Below are positions 1 through 7,212 of a stretch of DNA of 8,196 nucleotides, piece by piece. The first letter of the stretch is position 1, and each line of letters opens with the position of its first letter. The position numbers were made by a program, and so were the translations under genes. Source of the DNA: Ahrensia sp. (GTDB lineage Bacteria > Pseudomonadota > Alphaproteobacteria > Rhizobiales > Rhizobiaceae); the NCBI GenBank assembly GCA_003233475.1, contig QILU01000218.1, positions 1 to 8,196 of the forward strand, read 5' to 3'. The notes under the pieces are model-generated. The model saw only the letters and a list, made by a program, of their open reading frames with translations. It did no database searches and was not told where the DNA came from.

Positions 1-2598
1 TAGGCACAGTAACCGAGATTTACGACTATATGCGCCTGCTGTTTGCCCGTGTCGGTGTTCCCTATTCCCCGGCAACAGGCCTGCCGATTGAAAGCCAAAC
101 GATTAGCCAGATGGTGGATCGGGTAATGGATTTGAAAGAAAGTACCCGCCTCTACCTGCTCGCCCCAATCGTGCAGGGGCGCAAAGGGGAATATAAAAAA
201 GAGTTTGCCGAGTTGATGAAAAAAGGCTTTCAGCGGGTGAAGGTGGACGGCGAGTTTTATGAGATCGCCGATGTTCCAGCCCTCGACAAAAAATACAAAC
301 ACGACATTGATGTGGTGGTGGACAGGGTTGTTGTTCGCGAAGACATGAAAACCCGATTGGCGGATTCGTTGGAAACCGCGCTTCGCCTTAGCGATGGCAT
401 GGCCTTTGCCGAACTGGCAGACAAACCCCTGCCGGATTCTAAAACCGCTGCGGGTTCTAAAAACAAGTCGAAGAATGAAACCCATGAACGGTTGATATTT
501 TCTGAAAAATTTGCCTGCCCGGTTTCCGGTTTCACAATTCCTGAAATTGAACCAAGGTTGTTTTCGTTCAACAACTTTTGGTGCCTGCCCCAGTTGCGAT
601 GGTCTGGGCTCCCAACAAAAAATCAGTGAAGAGCTGGTGGTGCCCAACAAAACACTTGCCCTCAACAAAGGGGCAATCGTGCCCTGGTCAAAGTCCAACA
701 ACCCCTCCCCCTATTACGCCCAGACATTGCAGGCGCTGGGCCGGGCCTATGAGTTCAAAATATCAGACAAATGGGAAGACCTTTCAGCCGATGCGCAAAC
801 TGCGGTGCTGTTTGGTACTGGTAAAAAAACCATCGAATTCAAGTATGACGATGGCCTTCGCACCTATAAAACCACAAAACCGTTTGAGGGGGTGATCGGC
901 AATCTTGAACGGCGTTGGCGCGAAACCGACAGTTCATGGATGCGCGAGGAAATAGAAAAATTCATGTCACGCATGCCCTGCCTGGTCTGCGAAGGATACC
1001 GGCTAAAAGCCGAATCCATGGCGGTAAAAATCGATAAATTGCACATCAGTCAGGTGGCAGAGATGTCGATTAAGGATGCAAACGTCTGGTTCGCACAACT
1101 CCCGAAACGGCTAAATGCGAAACAAAATGAAATTGCCGTGCGAATTTTGAAGGAAATCCGCGAGCGGCTGAAATTCCTAAACGATGTGGGGCTGGACTAT
1201 CTCTCCATGTCGCGAAATTCCGGTACATTATCGGGTGGAGAAAGCCAACGTATTCGTCTTGCTTCGCAAATCGGTTCCGGGCTGACCGGGGTATTGTATG
1301 TTTTGGACGAACCATCCATCGGGCTGCACCAGCGTGACAATGCACGGTTGCTGGAAACCCTGCGCCACCTGCGTGATCTGGGCAATACGGTGATTGTGGT
1401 GGAACACGATGAGGAAGCGATATTGACAGCCGACCATGTGGTGGATATCGGGCCACGGGCGGGAATTCACGGCGGTAAAATAATCGCCCAGGGTTCGCCA
1501 AAGGATATTATGAAATCCAAGGCTTCGATTACCGGCCAATACCTTTCCGGTGCTCTGGAAGTTGCCACCCCCAAACAACGGCGCAAGATAGATAAAAAAC
1601 GCTGCTTGAAAGTATTGGGAGCCACAGGAAACAATCTGAAAAACATAAATGCCGAAATTCCGCTTGGCACATTTACCGCCGTCACCGGAGTTTCCGGGGG
1701 CGGCAAATCCACTTTGCTGATCGAGACGCTGTATAAGGCCGCTGCCCGGCATATCAACAAATCGCGCGCCATTCCCGCCCCCCACAAGCGCATTGAGGGG
1801 TTGGAGAATTTGGACAAGATAATTGATATCGACCAGTCGCCGATCGGACGCACCCCCCGTTCCAACCCGGCCACCTATACCGGTGCCTTTACTCCCATTC
1901 GTGAATGGTTTTCCGGATTGCCCGAATCCAAAGTGCGCGGGTATCTGCCCGGTCGGTTCTCGTTCAACGTAAAGGGGGGGCGATGTGAAGCCTGCCAAGG
2001 GGATGGGGTTATCAAAATTGAGATGCACTTTTTACCGGATGTTTATGTCACCTGCGATGTTTGCAGCGGCTCGCGCTACAATCGGGAAACATTGGAAATC
2101 CAGTTCAAGGGTAAATCAATCGCCGATGTGCTGGATATGACGGTTGAAGAAGGGTGTGAATTCTTCTCCGCCGTACCTTCCGTTCGGGATAAAATGGTGA
2201 CCTTAAAACGGGTCGGGTTGGATTACATAAAAATCGGCCAATCCGCCACCACCCTTTCGGGGGGCGAGGCGCAGCGGGTAAAACTTTCCAAAGAGCTTTC
2301 CAAACGAGCCACCGGCCGCACACTCTATATTTTGGACGAGCCCACCACCGGGCTGCATTTCCACGATGTATCAAAATTGCTGGAGGTTTTGCATGAACTG
2401 GTGGATGGCGGCAATACGGTGGCCGTAATCGAACACAATCTTGAGGTCATCAAAACCGCCGACTGGGTGCTGGATCTTGGCCCGGAAGGGGGCGATGGGG
2501 GTGGGGAATTAATTGCATCGGGAACACCCGAAGATATCGCAAAAGAAAAGCGCTCCTATACCGGGCATTTTTTGAAAGAAATATTGGGTCGGAAATAA
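1..2598 (+). pseudogene. uvrA: Excinuclease ABC subunit UvrA, 5'-partial at window edge and frameshifted
   Basis: UvrA is the damage-sensing ATPase of nucleotide excision repair; it loads UvrB at lesions. The reading frame enters from the left edge (codons from position 3, starting GTVTEIYDY), so about the first 100 residues and the first Walker A are missing. The frame runs to about 575 and then continues in another frame from 577 to the TAA at 2596-2598. Visible landmarks: first ABC signature [11 protein letters not shown] (from 1228), Walker [13 protein letters not shown] (about 1291), second Walker A GVSGGGKS (1687-1710), C-terminal zinc finger with Cys codons at 1984, 1993, 2053 and 2062, second signature [11 protein letters not shown] (from 2254) and Walker [13 protein letters not shown] (2323-2358). 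The first zinc finger has Ser at codon 525 where Cys is usual (CPVSG). Both halves are otherwise well conserved with no further lesion, so this is either a very recent mutation or a sequence error. The family assignment is certain; whether the gene is truly broken is not. Confidence 0.93.
570..582 (+). other. Frameshift site in uvrA
   Basis: The upstream frame reads FSFNN and then runs out of frame to a stop at 627-629. The downstream frame picks up at [11 protein letters not shown]. UvrA normally reads FNNP(F/A)GACP here, so one proline codon is short by two bases: AACAAC is followed by a single T before TTTGGT. The simplest reading is loss of two C's from a CCT codon (net -2, equal to +1). 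The run TTTTGG would also let a Phe tRNA on TTT slip forward one base and restore the frame, losing only the proline. Confidence 0.85.
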
Positions 2599-2608
2599 AA
2601 AGTGCGGA

Positions 2609-3172
2609 TTACCAATCGTAGATCAATTTTTTGTTGATGCTTACGCCCTTAATTTTTGTAGTCCCATTGGGTAATACGGATAATATCAACCCAAGCTTTC
2701 CTTCCAGATTGCGTTTTTCCAAATCCAAAGCCCGTTTCTTTGCAGCGTAATAACGGCTTATTCCCAAATCAAGCGAGACTTTTCTCACATTCGATTCACC
2801 CGCGTCACCCGTTATAGTCCTTGGAACTGAAGTAACCTTCACAGCCAAATACACGCCGTCAGATGGGCGCAATTTTACCAGTGCAGTTGGAACCCAAAAA
2901 TGATCGCCTTTTTTTAGAATAAGAAAAGCCGGGCCACGGGAAACCTTTTCCTCCATGCGAGTATCGGCAGAGGTAATTCTGCTCGCCGTGAGAGCGATGC
3001 GCGTATAGTGACCTTTGAAAAAATCCCGTGGGTCGCGCATGGTTGATTGCATCACAACCTCCACCCCGTTTTTCAGATCATCAAAATGCCCTTTCACCAT
3101 CCAGGCCAGAGCACCGGTTTGCACCAGAGCGGCAGTGATAATGCCAATGAAGAAAGTTTTGATATTACGCAT
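2609..3172 (-). CDS. GDYXXLXY-domain-type membrane-anchored protein
   Basis: A protein of 187 residues with one hydrophobic segment near the N-terminus (about residues 6-26, FFIGIITAALVQTGALAWMV), then a polar domain likely outside the membrane. The stretch FFKGHYTRIAL sits where GDYXXLXY family proteins carry their naming motif, but Asp is His, Leu is Ile and the final Tyr is Leu. A later RYYAAKKRALDLE segment resembles the second conserved block of that family (YxVPEGxGxxLE). Pairing with a DUF2157 gene is typical of the family and supports the call. The ATG at 3172 is preferred over the GTG at 3175 because AAAGG at 3179-3183 lies 6 bases before the ATG and only 3 before the GTG. It overlaps the end of the upstream gene by 8 bases (ATGCGTAA), implying coupled translation. 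The 10-bp gap to convergent uvrA shows no clear terminator. The biochemical role of the family is unknown to me. Confidence 0.75.
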   Translation of the reverse strand: MRNIKTFFIGIITAALVQTGALAWMVKGHFDDLKNGVEVVMQSTMRDPRDFFKGHYTRIALTASRITSADTRMEEKVSRGPAFLILKKGDHFWVPTALVKLRPSDGVYLAVKVTSVPRTITGDAGESNVRKVSLDLGISRYYAAKKRALDLEKRNLEGKLGLILSVLPNGTTKIKGVSINKKLIYDW

Positions 3173-4472
3173 CACGCACCTTTGAAACCTTTGTATTTTT
3201 CTCTCGTTTAATCAACCAGAATGAAAGGCCCATCAGCCCAAGCCCCGCGATGGCATAGACAAGGGCAGTCATTTCAAGGGAGCCGAAGAGTCTTCGATAG
3301 GTATCGAACAGGAGATAGATGAAGAACAGATAGCCAATGGTTGAAAGGCTTCTGGATTCTATGCGCCAGCCAAACCGAACCGTCCATATTGCCATAAACA
3401 ACCCAATCGCAGCACCCAGTATCGGCAACAGGGTCTGGGGTACCAACGGGCTTAAAAGATTGACCGCCAGGGGCAAAAGAAGTGCAATCGGGATAACGTA
3501 TTGGTCGCGTAAAATTTTATTTCCCGTGGTTCTCAGTGCAAATATAAGCGCGAGCGTGATTGCCAAGGTTATCCCAAGGGGCAGGTAATAGTTCATAAAT
3601 GTTGTTTCCGTGAAGCCCGATTTTCTTAAGAATCCAAAAATTTGCAACACCGGAGAAAGCCATAACAGGGCAATGAAACAATAGCTGATCAAGGGAATTT
3701 CAAACCCTTTGAGAAACATTTTTGTTGTGTAGCTGGCCAAAGCGAGCGCGGCAACCACATAGACCATGCAAATTACCCAAATGGAAGAGAAGTTCCCCGC
3801 TTGAGCCATCGCGAACAACCAAAACACCATCGCCAGGCAGAGCAAATGCGCCGCAAGCCGTGACGAAACCCACCAGACTAACCCTGCCGCGAATATCCAA
3901 ATCAAGGGGAACCAAAAAATCCGCTTAATCTCAAGGAAGGTTTGAAGCCGACCGTCTCCCCAAAATTCATAACCAATCCAAACAACGAGGATAATCACCA
4001 TGGTAACAACCGCCACATAGGAGCGGGTTGCGAATACTGTGATCATGGCCCCCGCCAACCATAACAATAATGCATCGGCCGTACTTCCCTGAAGGTTAAA
4101 TATCTGCCCCACCAGCATTATCCCGCCTCCAAAAGCGGCAATGGCGATTGCCAGAAATGCATGGGTCAGGGCATCAAAATTCTTGTAATAAAAGAAACCG
4201 GCGATGGCGTAGGCAGCGAGCAAAGCGGCGATCACCGTTCCAAACCGGAACATAGCACCCATGGCTTCCCAGTTGGAAGCAACGAAGGCGATGATGCCAA
4301 ATGTAATCAGCGCGGCTCCCAAAAGTGCAACAACAGTGCCAAACGATCTGCCCTTGCGCTGGCTCAGGGCATCATCAAGCAGGGAATCAGATTGTTTTGA
4401 ATCAATTATTCCGGCTTTTTGCCATCGGGCGACATCGGTCTTTAATTGATTGAAATAGTTGTAGGTGAGCAT
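3165..4472 (-). CDS. DUF2157-type polytopic membrane protein
   Basis: A protein of 435 residues. The first about 43 residues are soluble and helical (LKTDVARWQKAGIIDSKQSD), as in DUF2157 proteins, where this part precedes the membrane region. The rest is a series of about 12-13 hydrophobic segments, starting with a glycine-rich helix at about residues 44-65 and ending near residue 425, followed by a basic tail. The N-terminal block, length and topology fit DUF2157, and the downstream GDYXXLXY-like gene is the usual partner. No catalytic motif is visible. Function is unknown; a two-gene membrane complex is a reasonable guess from the overlap. The ATG at 4472 lacks a clear Shine-Dalgarno site but sits about 25 bases after the expected start of the promoter at 4505-4532. 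Confidence 0.8.
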   Translation of the reverse strand: MLTYNYFNQLKTDVARWQKAGIIDSKQSDSLLDDALSQRKGRSFGTVVALLGAALITFGIIAFVASNWEAMGAMFRFGTVIAALLAAYAIAGFFYYKNFDALTHAFLAIAIAAFGGGIMLVGQIFNLQGSTADALLLWLAGAMITVFATRSYVAVVTMVIILVVWIGYEFWGDGRLQTFLEIKRIFWFPLIWIFAAGLVWWVSSRLAAHLLCLAMVFWLFAMAQAGNFSSIWVICMVYVVAALALASYTTKMFLKGFEIPLISYCFIALLWLSPVLQIFGFLRKSGFTETTFMNYYLPLGITLAITLALIFALRTTGNKILRDQYVIPIALLLPLAVNLLSPLVPQTLLPILGAAIGLFMAIWTVRFGWRIESRSLSTIGYLFFIYLLFDTYRRLFGSLEMTALVYAIAGLGLMGLSFWLIKREKNTKVSKVRDA

Positions 4473-4504
4473 GTTAATAATGATTCGTTGATATCTTTGA
4501 CTAA

Positions 4505-4532
4505 TTTATAAGCCTATTAAGAATTGCGTCAA
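4505..4532 (-). promoter_or_regulatory. Sigma70-type promoter of the DUF2157/GDYXXLXY operon
   Basis: Read on the minus strand, TTGACG (4532-4527) is followed after 16 bases by TATAAA (4510-4505). Both boxes match the consensus at 5 of 6 positions. Transcription would start near 4497, leaving a leader of about 25 bases before the ATG at 4472. Confidence 0.6.
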
Positions 4533-4609
4533 AACGGTGACCCCACTTGCACAAACTGCATATCTGAAATGCAAACTTTGCGCTCGTAAAATCCTGTAAA
4601 AATTCTATC

Positions 4610-4647
4610 TGTGTTTTGTCGGAACAAACAATGCTTCGACAAACACA
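4610..4647 (+). repeat. Inverted repeat upstream of the DUF1127 gene
   Basis: TGTGTTTTGTCG (4610-4621) pairs with CGACAAACACA (4637-4647), leaving one unpaired T and a 15-base loop. ACAAACA also occurs twice as a direct repeat at 4624 and 4639, 15 bases apart. It lies 70-107 bases before the DUF1127 start. It could be a leader hairpin in the mRNA or a protein-binding site in DNA. No convincing promoter could be placed between it and the gene. Confidence 0.5.
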
Positions 4648-4655
4648 AAGCAACC

Positions 4656-4667
4656 GCCAATATTGGC
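4656..4667. promoter_or_regulatory. Perfect 12-bp palindrome, possible operator
   Basis: GCCAATATTGGC is an exact palindrome 49 bases before the DUF1127 start codon. Its size and position suit a dimeric regulator site, but the binder is unknown and a chance palindrome is possible. Confidence 0.35.
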
Positions 4668-4716
4668 ACCCTGCCTGAAGCACTTCGCAACGGGTAAATC
4701 TTGAAAGGCTTAAATT

Positions 4717-4863
4717 ATGGATATCTTCAACAACATTCGCACCTGGAACCGCACCCGTATTACTCGTAACGAGTTGAACAGCCTTTCCAACCATGAACTC
4801 ACCGATCTCGGCATCAGCCGTGGCGAAATTTCTTATATCGCTAAACGCGCTTCCCGCCGTTAA
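4717..4863 (+). CDS. Small DUF1127 protein
   Basis: A 48-residue basic protein. Its core NELNSLSNHELTDLGISRGE matches the DUF1127 signature (ELxxLSDxELxDLGISRxxI), and an Arg-rich N-terminal part (RTWNRTRITR) precedes it, as is usual. AAAGG at 4704-4708 lies 8 bases before the ATG, supporting this start. In Rhodobacter sphaeroides a small DUF1127 protein, CcaF1, acts on RNA and is co-transcribed with CUCCUCCC-motif sRNAs; other small DUF1127 proteins are linked to metabolism or stress. This copy is likewise followed by two CTCCTCCC-loop hairpins, so a shared transcript with an sRNA cut from its 3' end is likely. It is shorter than CcaF1, and orthology is not claimed. Confidence 0.9.
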   Translation: MDIFNNIRTWNRTRITRNELNSLSNHELTDLGISRGEISYIAKRASRR

Positions 4864-4902
4864 TCGAAACGTTATTCCTCAGGCATTTCAAATTTAGAAC
4901 AA

Positions 4903-4993
4903 CCTGAGCGATTTGTTCGCGGTACCTCCTCCCACCGCTGAACACAAAAAATAAAACGCCTGCTGCATCTCCTCCCGCGGCAGGCGTTTTTAT
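4903..4993 (+). ncRNA. CUCCUCCC-motif ('cuckoo'-type) small RNA
   Basis: Two hairpins follow the DUF1127 stop codon. Hairpin 1 pairs GTTCGCGGT (4915-4923) with ACCGC-T-GAAC (4934-4943, one bulged T), leaving the 10-base loop ACCTCCTCCC. Hairpin 2 pairs AAAACGCCTGCTGC (4953-4966) with GCGGCAGGCGTTTT (4977-4990), with one G-T pair, leaving the 10-base loop ATCTCCTCCC. Two stem-loops exposing CUCCUCCC, the last a terminator, downstream of a DUF1127 gene, match the alphaproteobacterial cuckoo RNA family (CcsR1-4 of R. sphaeroides are the best known). The loops resemble the anti-Shine-Dalgarno of 16S rRNA and could pair with GGAGG-type sites in mRNAs. The 5' end is a guess: an AU-rich stretch at 4884-4902, flanked by CTCAGG (4878) and CCTGAG (4903), is a plausible processing region. 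Confidence 0.8.
4953..4990. terminator. Two-way rho-independent terminator
   Basis: The stem AAAACGCCTGC (4953-4963) / GCAGGCGTTTT (4980-4990) is a perfect 11 bp and can extend by three more pairs. On the plus strand it ends in TTTTTATT. On the minus strand it ends in TTTTATTTTTT. It therefore ends the DUF1127/sRNA transcript and also the convergent lipoprotein gene, whose stop codon lies about 20 bases away. Confidence 0.85.
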
Positions 4994-5009
4994 TCGTCCA
5001 AATTTGAAC

Positions 5010-5699
5010 CTAATTGGCGCGATAATCACTGGCTCTGTTGCGGCCCCGGTACCATTTGCTTAGCAACATAACTTCCGGTTGCGCGCCATCGGGCCCTTTC
5101 CAGCTGTCCACCGTCCAGTCTGTGCCGGAATTGTCCCTCATCCTTGCAGATTTATGTGGATAGCGGCCATCAATTATCAAGCCGCGCGCGGCATAGGTGC
5201 CCAACGGCTTGTGATATTTCAATAAGCCCGAACCATAAAGATATTTTAGATAGCCGATGGTGTTGAGGGATTCGTCCACACAATCCATCTGGCCGCGTTT
5301 TCCCGCATTCTTCTGATACGAATACTCCACATCAGGCTTGTACCGCAAATTGGTGCGGGCCATTTTTTCCATTGAGCCAATTGCGGTCGCTACAGCTCGA
5401 CGTTCCGCAGAAGGGGAACCCTGCCCTGATTCCATGATTCGCTTCAATGTGACTTTTTCCTGTGGAGAAAAAACAAATTGCCCCTTCAAAATACAGCCAT
5501 ACCCCGAGCAGACGGTAATTTTTTCAAAACGAGCCGGATAATCGGCACTCAAATCGGTCACAACTCCGGTGGAGGCCGCACAGGCGGATAGAATTCCTGC
5601 TGCTCCAAGCAGGCTGAACAGGCTCTTGAGAGGATTACCAGCGCTGAAGAGAGAAAAACTAACCATTTGCGAATTTGATTCCAAATCTAAGATTGGCAT
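5010..5699 (-). CDS. Putative lipoprotein with transglutaminase-like Cys-His-Asp pattern
   Basis: A protein of 229 residues not recognised by name. Residues about 23-40 form a hydrophobic export signal ending in the lipobox LSAC (Cys40), so it is probably a periplasmic lipoprotein. The start at 5699 gives an 11-residue acidic extension before Met12. Met12 (5665) would give a more normal signal peptide, and neither start has a clear ribosome site. Two further cysteines (64 and 69, VCSGYGC) could form a disulfide. The C-terminal half contains MDCVDES (Cys140), PHKSARM (His182) and WTVDSW (Asp198). This order and spacing resemble bacterial transglutaminase-like cysteine proteins (GDCxDxA ... H ... 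VLDN/W). That is inference from pattern only. It stands alone, convergent with the DUF1127/sRNA unit and sharing its terminator. Confidence 0.75.
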   Translation of the reverse strand: MPILDLESNSQMVSFSLFSAGNPLKSLFSLLGAAGILSACAASTGVVTDLSADYPARFEKITVCSGYGCILKGQFVFSPQEKVTLKRIMESGQGSPSAERRAVATAIGSMEKMARTNLRYKPDVEYSYQKNAGKRGQMDCVDESLNTIGYLKYLYGSGLLKYHKPLGTYAARGLIIDGRYPHKSARMRDNSGTDWTVDSWKGPDGAQPEVMLLSKWYRGRNRASDYRAN

Positions 5700-5710
5700 A
5701 AGTATTGCAC

Positions 5711-5740
5711 ATTATGCTCGATTTGCCATCCATGCATAAT
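5711..5740. promoter_or_regulatory. Inverted repeat in the lipoprotein/trmFO divergent region
   Basis: ATTATGC (5711-5717) and GCATAAT (5734-5740) are exact inverted copies 16 bases apart. Each contains CATAAT reading outward on its own strand, a 5-of-6 match to a -10 box: minus at 5716-5711 and plus at 5735-5740. Neither has a good -35 box. It could be paired divergent promoters or an operator. Confidence 0.3.
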
Positions 5741-5779
5741 ACACAAAGGGGTGACGCTAAAATACACCGTTTTTCGCGG

Positions 5780-5808
5780 TTGAATCTACCCTCTTTGCGG
5801 TCTATTCG
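5780..5808 (+). promoter_or_regulatory. Possible promoter placing trmFO on a leaderless mRNA
   Basis: TTGAAT (5780-5785) is followed after 15-17 bases by weak -10 candidates TCTATT (5801-5806) or TATTCG (5803-5808). Either would start transcription at about 5813-5816, almost at the ATG. That fits the absence of any Shine-Dalgarno site before trmFO. Confidence 0.3.
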
Positions 5809-5814
5809 TGCCCC

Positions 5815-7212
5815 ATGAGCGATAAATCCATACACATAATTGGCGGCGGGCTCGCCGGATCTGAGGCCGCCTGGCAATTGGCAGAACGTGATCATAAAGT
5901 AATCCTGCATGAAATGCGCCCGGTGCGGGGTACAGCTGCCCATCAAGGCGATGGATTAGCCGAACTTGTTTGTTCAAACTCGTTTCGCTCAGATGATGCG
6001 CGTGCCAACGCGGTTGGTCTTTTGCATGAAGAAATGCGCCGGGCTGGTTCACTGATCATGCGATGTGCCGATGCCAGTAAAGTTCCCGCCGGATCTGCTC
6101 TGGCCGTGGATCGGGTGGGCTTTTCTGAACAGGTGACCAAAGCTTTGGAGGAACACGAGAATGTTTCTATTTCCCGCGAAGAGCTAACCGGGCTTCCCCC
6201 GGAGGAATGGGGGGCCACGATCATCGCCACAGGCCCCCTCACCGCGCCTTCTCTTGCCGATGCAATAGCGCAACAAACGGGTCAGGATGCCCTTTCTTTT
6301 TTCGATGCCATTGCGCCAATTGTTCATTTTGATTCCATTGATTTCGACATTGCCTGGTTCCAATCGCGCTATGACAAGATCGGCCCCGGAGGTAATGGCA
6401 AGGACTATATCAACTGCCCGATGGATCGCGACCAATATGAGGCATTTATTGATGCTCTGATTGACGGAGACAAAACTGAATTCAAAGATTGGGAGCACGT
6501 TCCCTATTTCGACGGATGCCTGCCGATTGAGGTTATGGCTGAACGGGGACGGGAAACCCTTCGTCATGGCCCAATGAAACCCAGGGGACTCACCAATGCG
6601 CACCAGCCCGACATTAAGGCCTATGCCGTCGTGCAGCTAAGGCAGGACAATGCTCTGGGCACTTTATACAACATGGTGGGTTTTCAAACAAAACTGAAAT
6701 ATGGCGCACAGACGGAAATATTACGAACAATCCCTGGCCTTGAGAATGCAGAGTTCGCGCGGCTGGGCGGCCTGCACCGCAATACTTATCTCAACTCCCC
6801 CGTTTTGCTGGATGAAACCCTGCGATTAAAAACCCGCACCGGCATCAGGTTCGCCGGACAAATTACCGGCTGTGAGGGATATGTTGAATCAGCGGCGATC
6901 GGATTGTTGACTGGACGCTTTTTAGCGGAAGAAAAATCCGGCCGGAACCCCGTGCTTCCACCGGAAACAACCGCTTTTGGAGCGTTACTGAATCACATCA
7001 CCAAAGGCCATATCGCCTATGAAGAGGAAATGGGGAAAAAATCGTTTCAACCGATGAACGTGAACTTTGGCCTGTTTCCCCCGGTAACAATTTCCAGACC
7101 GGAGGGGCATGAAGGCCGTTGGCGAGGGAAAGATAAAGCTGCGGCAAAAAAACGAGCGGTCACCGGAAGGGCATTGCAAGATGTTGACCAATGGTTGGCC
7201 AAATCGATTTAG
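5815..7212 (+). CDS. trmFO: TrmFO, folate- and FAD-dependent tRNA (uracil-54-C5)-methyltransferase
   Basis: TrmFO makes ribothymidine at position 54 of the tRNA T-loop, taking the one-carbon unit from methylenetetrahydrofolate and electrons from FADH2/NAD(P)H. The 465-residue length is normal. The N-terminal FAD-binding motif [12 protein letters not shown] covers residues 8-19. The family block [11 protein letters not shown] holds Cys53, and [15 protein letters not shown] holds Cys235; these match the two functional cysteines known in the Bacillus subtilis enzyme (Cys53 and Cys226). GPMKPRGL and the C-terminal [13 protein letters not shown] are also TrmFO hallmarks. The ATG at 5815 gives an N-terminus flush with the FAD motif. 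There is no ribosome site upstream, so leaderless initiation is possible. The TAG stop (7210-7212) lies within the first bases of the intergenic repeat element. The gene appears intact. Confidence 0.97.
   Translation: MSDKSIHIIGGGLAGSEAAWQLAERDHKVILHEMRPVRGTAAHQGDGLAELVCSNSFRSDDARANAVGLLHEEMRRAGSLIMRCADASKVPAGSALAVDRVGFSEQVTKALEEHENVSISREELTGLPPEEWGATIIATGPLTAPSLADAIAQQTGQDALSFFDAIAPIVHFDSIDFDIAWFQSRYDKIGPGGNGKDYINCPMDRDQYEAFIDALIDGDKTEFKDWEHVPYFDGCLPIEVMAERGRETLRHGPMKPRGLTNAHQPDIKAYAVVQLRQDNALGTLYNMVGFQTKLKYGAQTEILRTIPGLENAEFARLGGLHRNTYLNSPVLLDETLRLKTRTGIRFAGQITGCEGYVESAAIGLLTGRFLAEEKSGRNPVLPPETTAFGALLNHITKGHIAYEEEMGKKSFQPMNVNFGLFPPVTISRPEGHEGRWRGKDKAAAKKRAVTGRALQDVDQWLAKSI

Noticed and set aside
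1228..2028. Long 266-residue minus-strand open frame inside uvrA
   Set aside because: It lies wholly antisense to the conserved UvrA ATPase domain, is glycine- and proline-rich, resembles no known protein and has no start signals; it is a shadow of the uvrA codon pattern.
2599..2640. Possible terminator between uvrA and the convergent GDYXXLXY-type gene
   Set aside because: There are A and T runs but only a trivial 4-bp stem (GATT/AATC); the support is too weak to call.
4699..4716. CTTGAAA just before the DUF1127 start, resembling a heat-shock sigma -35 box
   Set aside because: Its -10 would fall inside the coding region, and the AAAGG within it is better explained as the ribosome binding site.
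4501..4794. 97-residue minus-strand open frame over the DUF1127 leader
   Set aside because: It starts inside the DUF1127 gene on the opposite strand, and covers the regulatory repeats and the DUF2157 promoter; no ribosome site or family resemblance.
5659..5946. 95-residue minus-strand open frame across the lipoprotein/trmFO gap
   Set aside because: It overlaps the start of trmFO antisense and the signal peptide region of the lipoprotein in another frame; no recognisable sequence.
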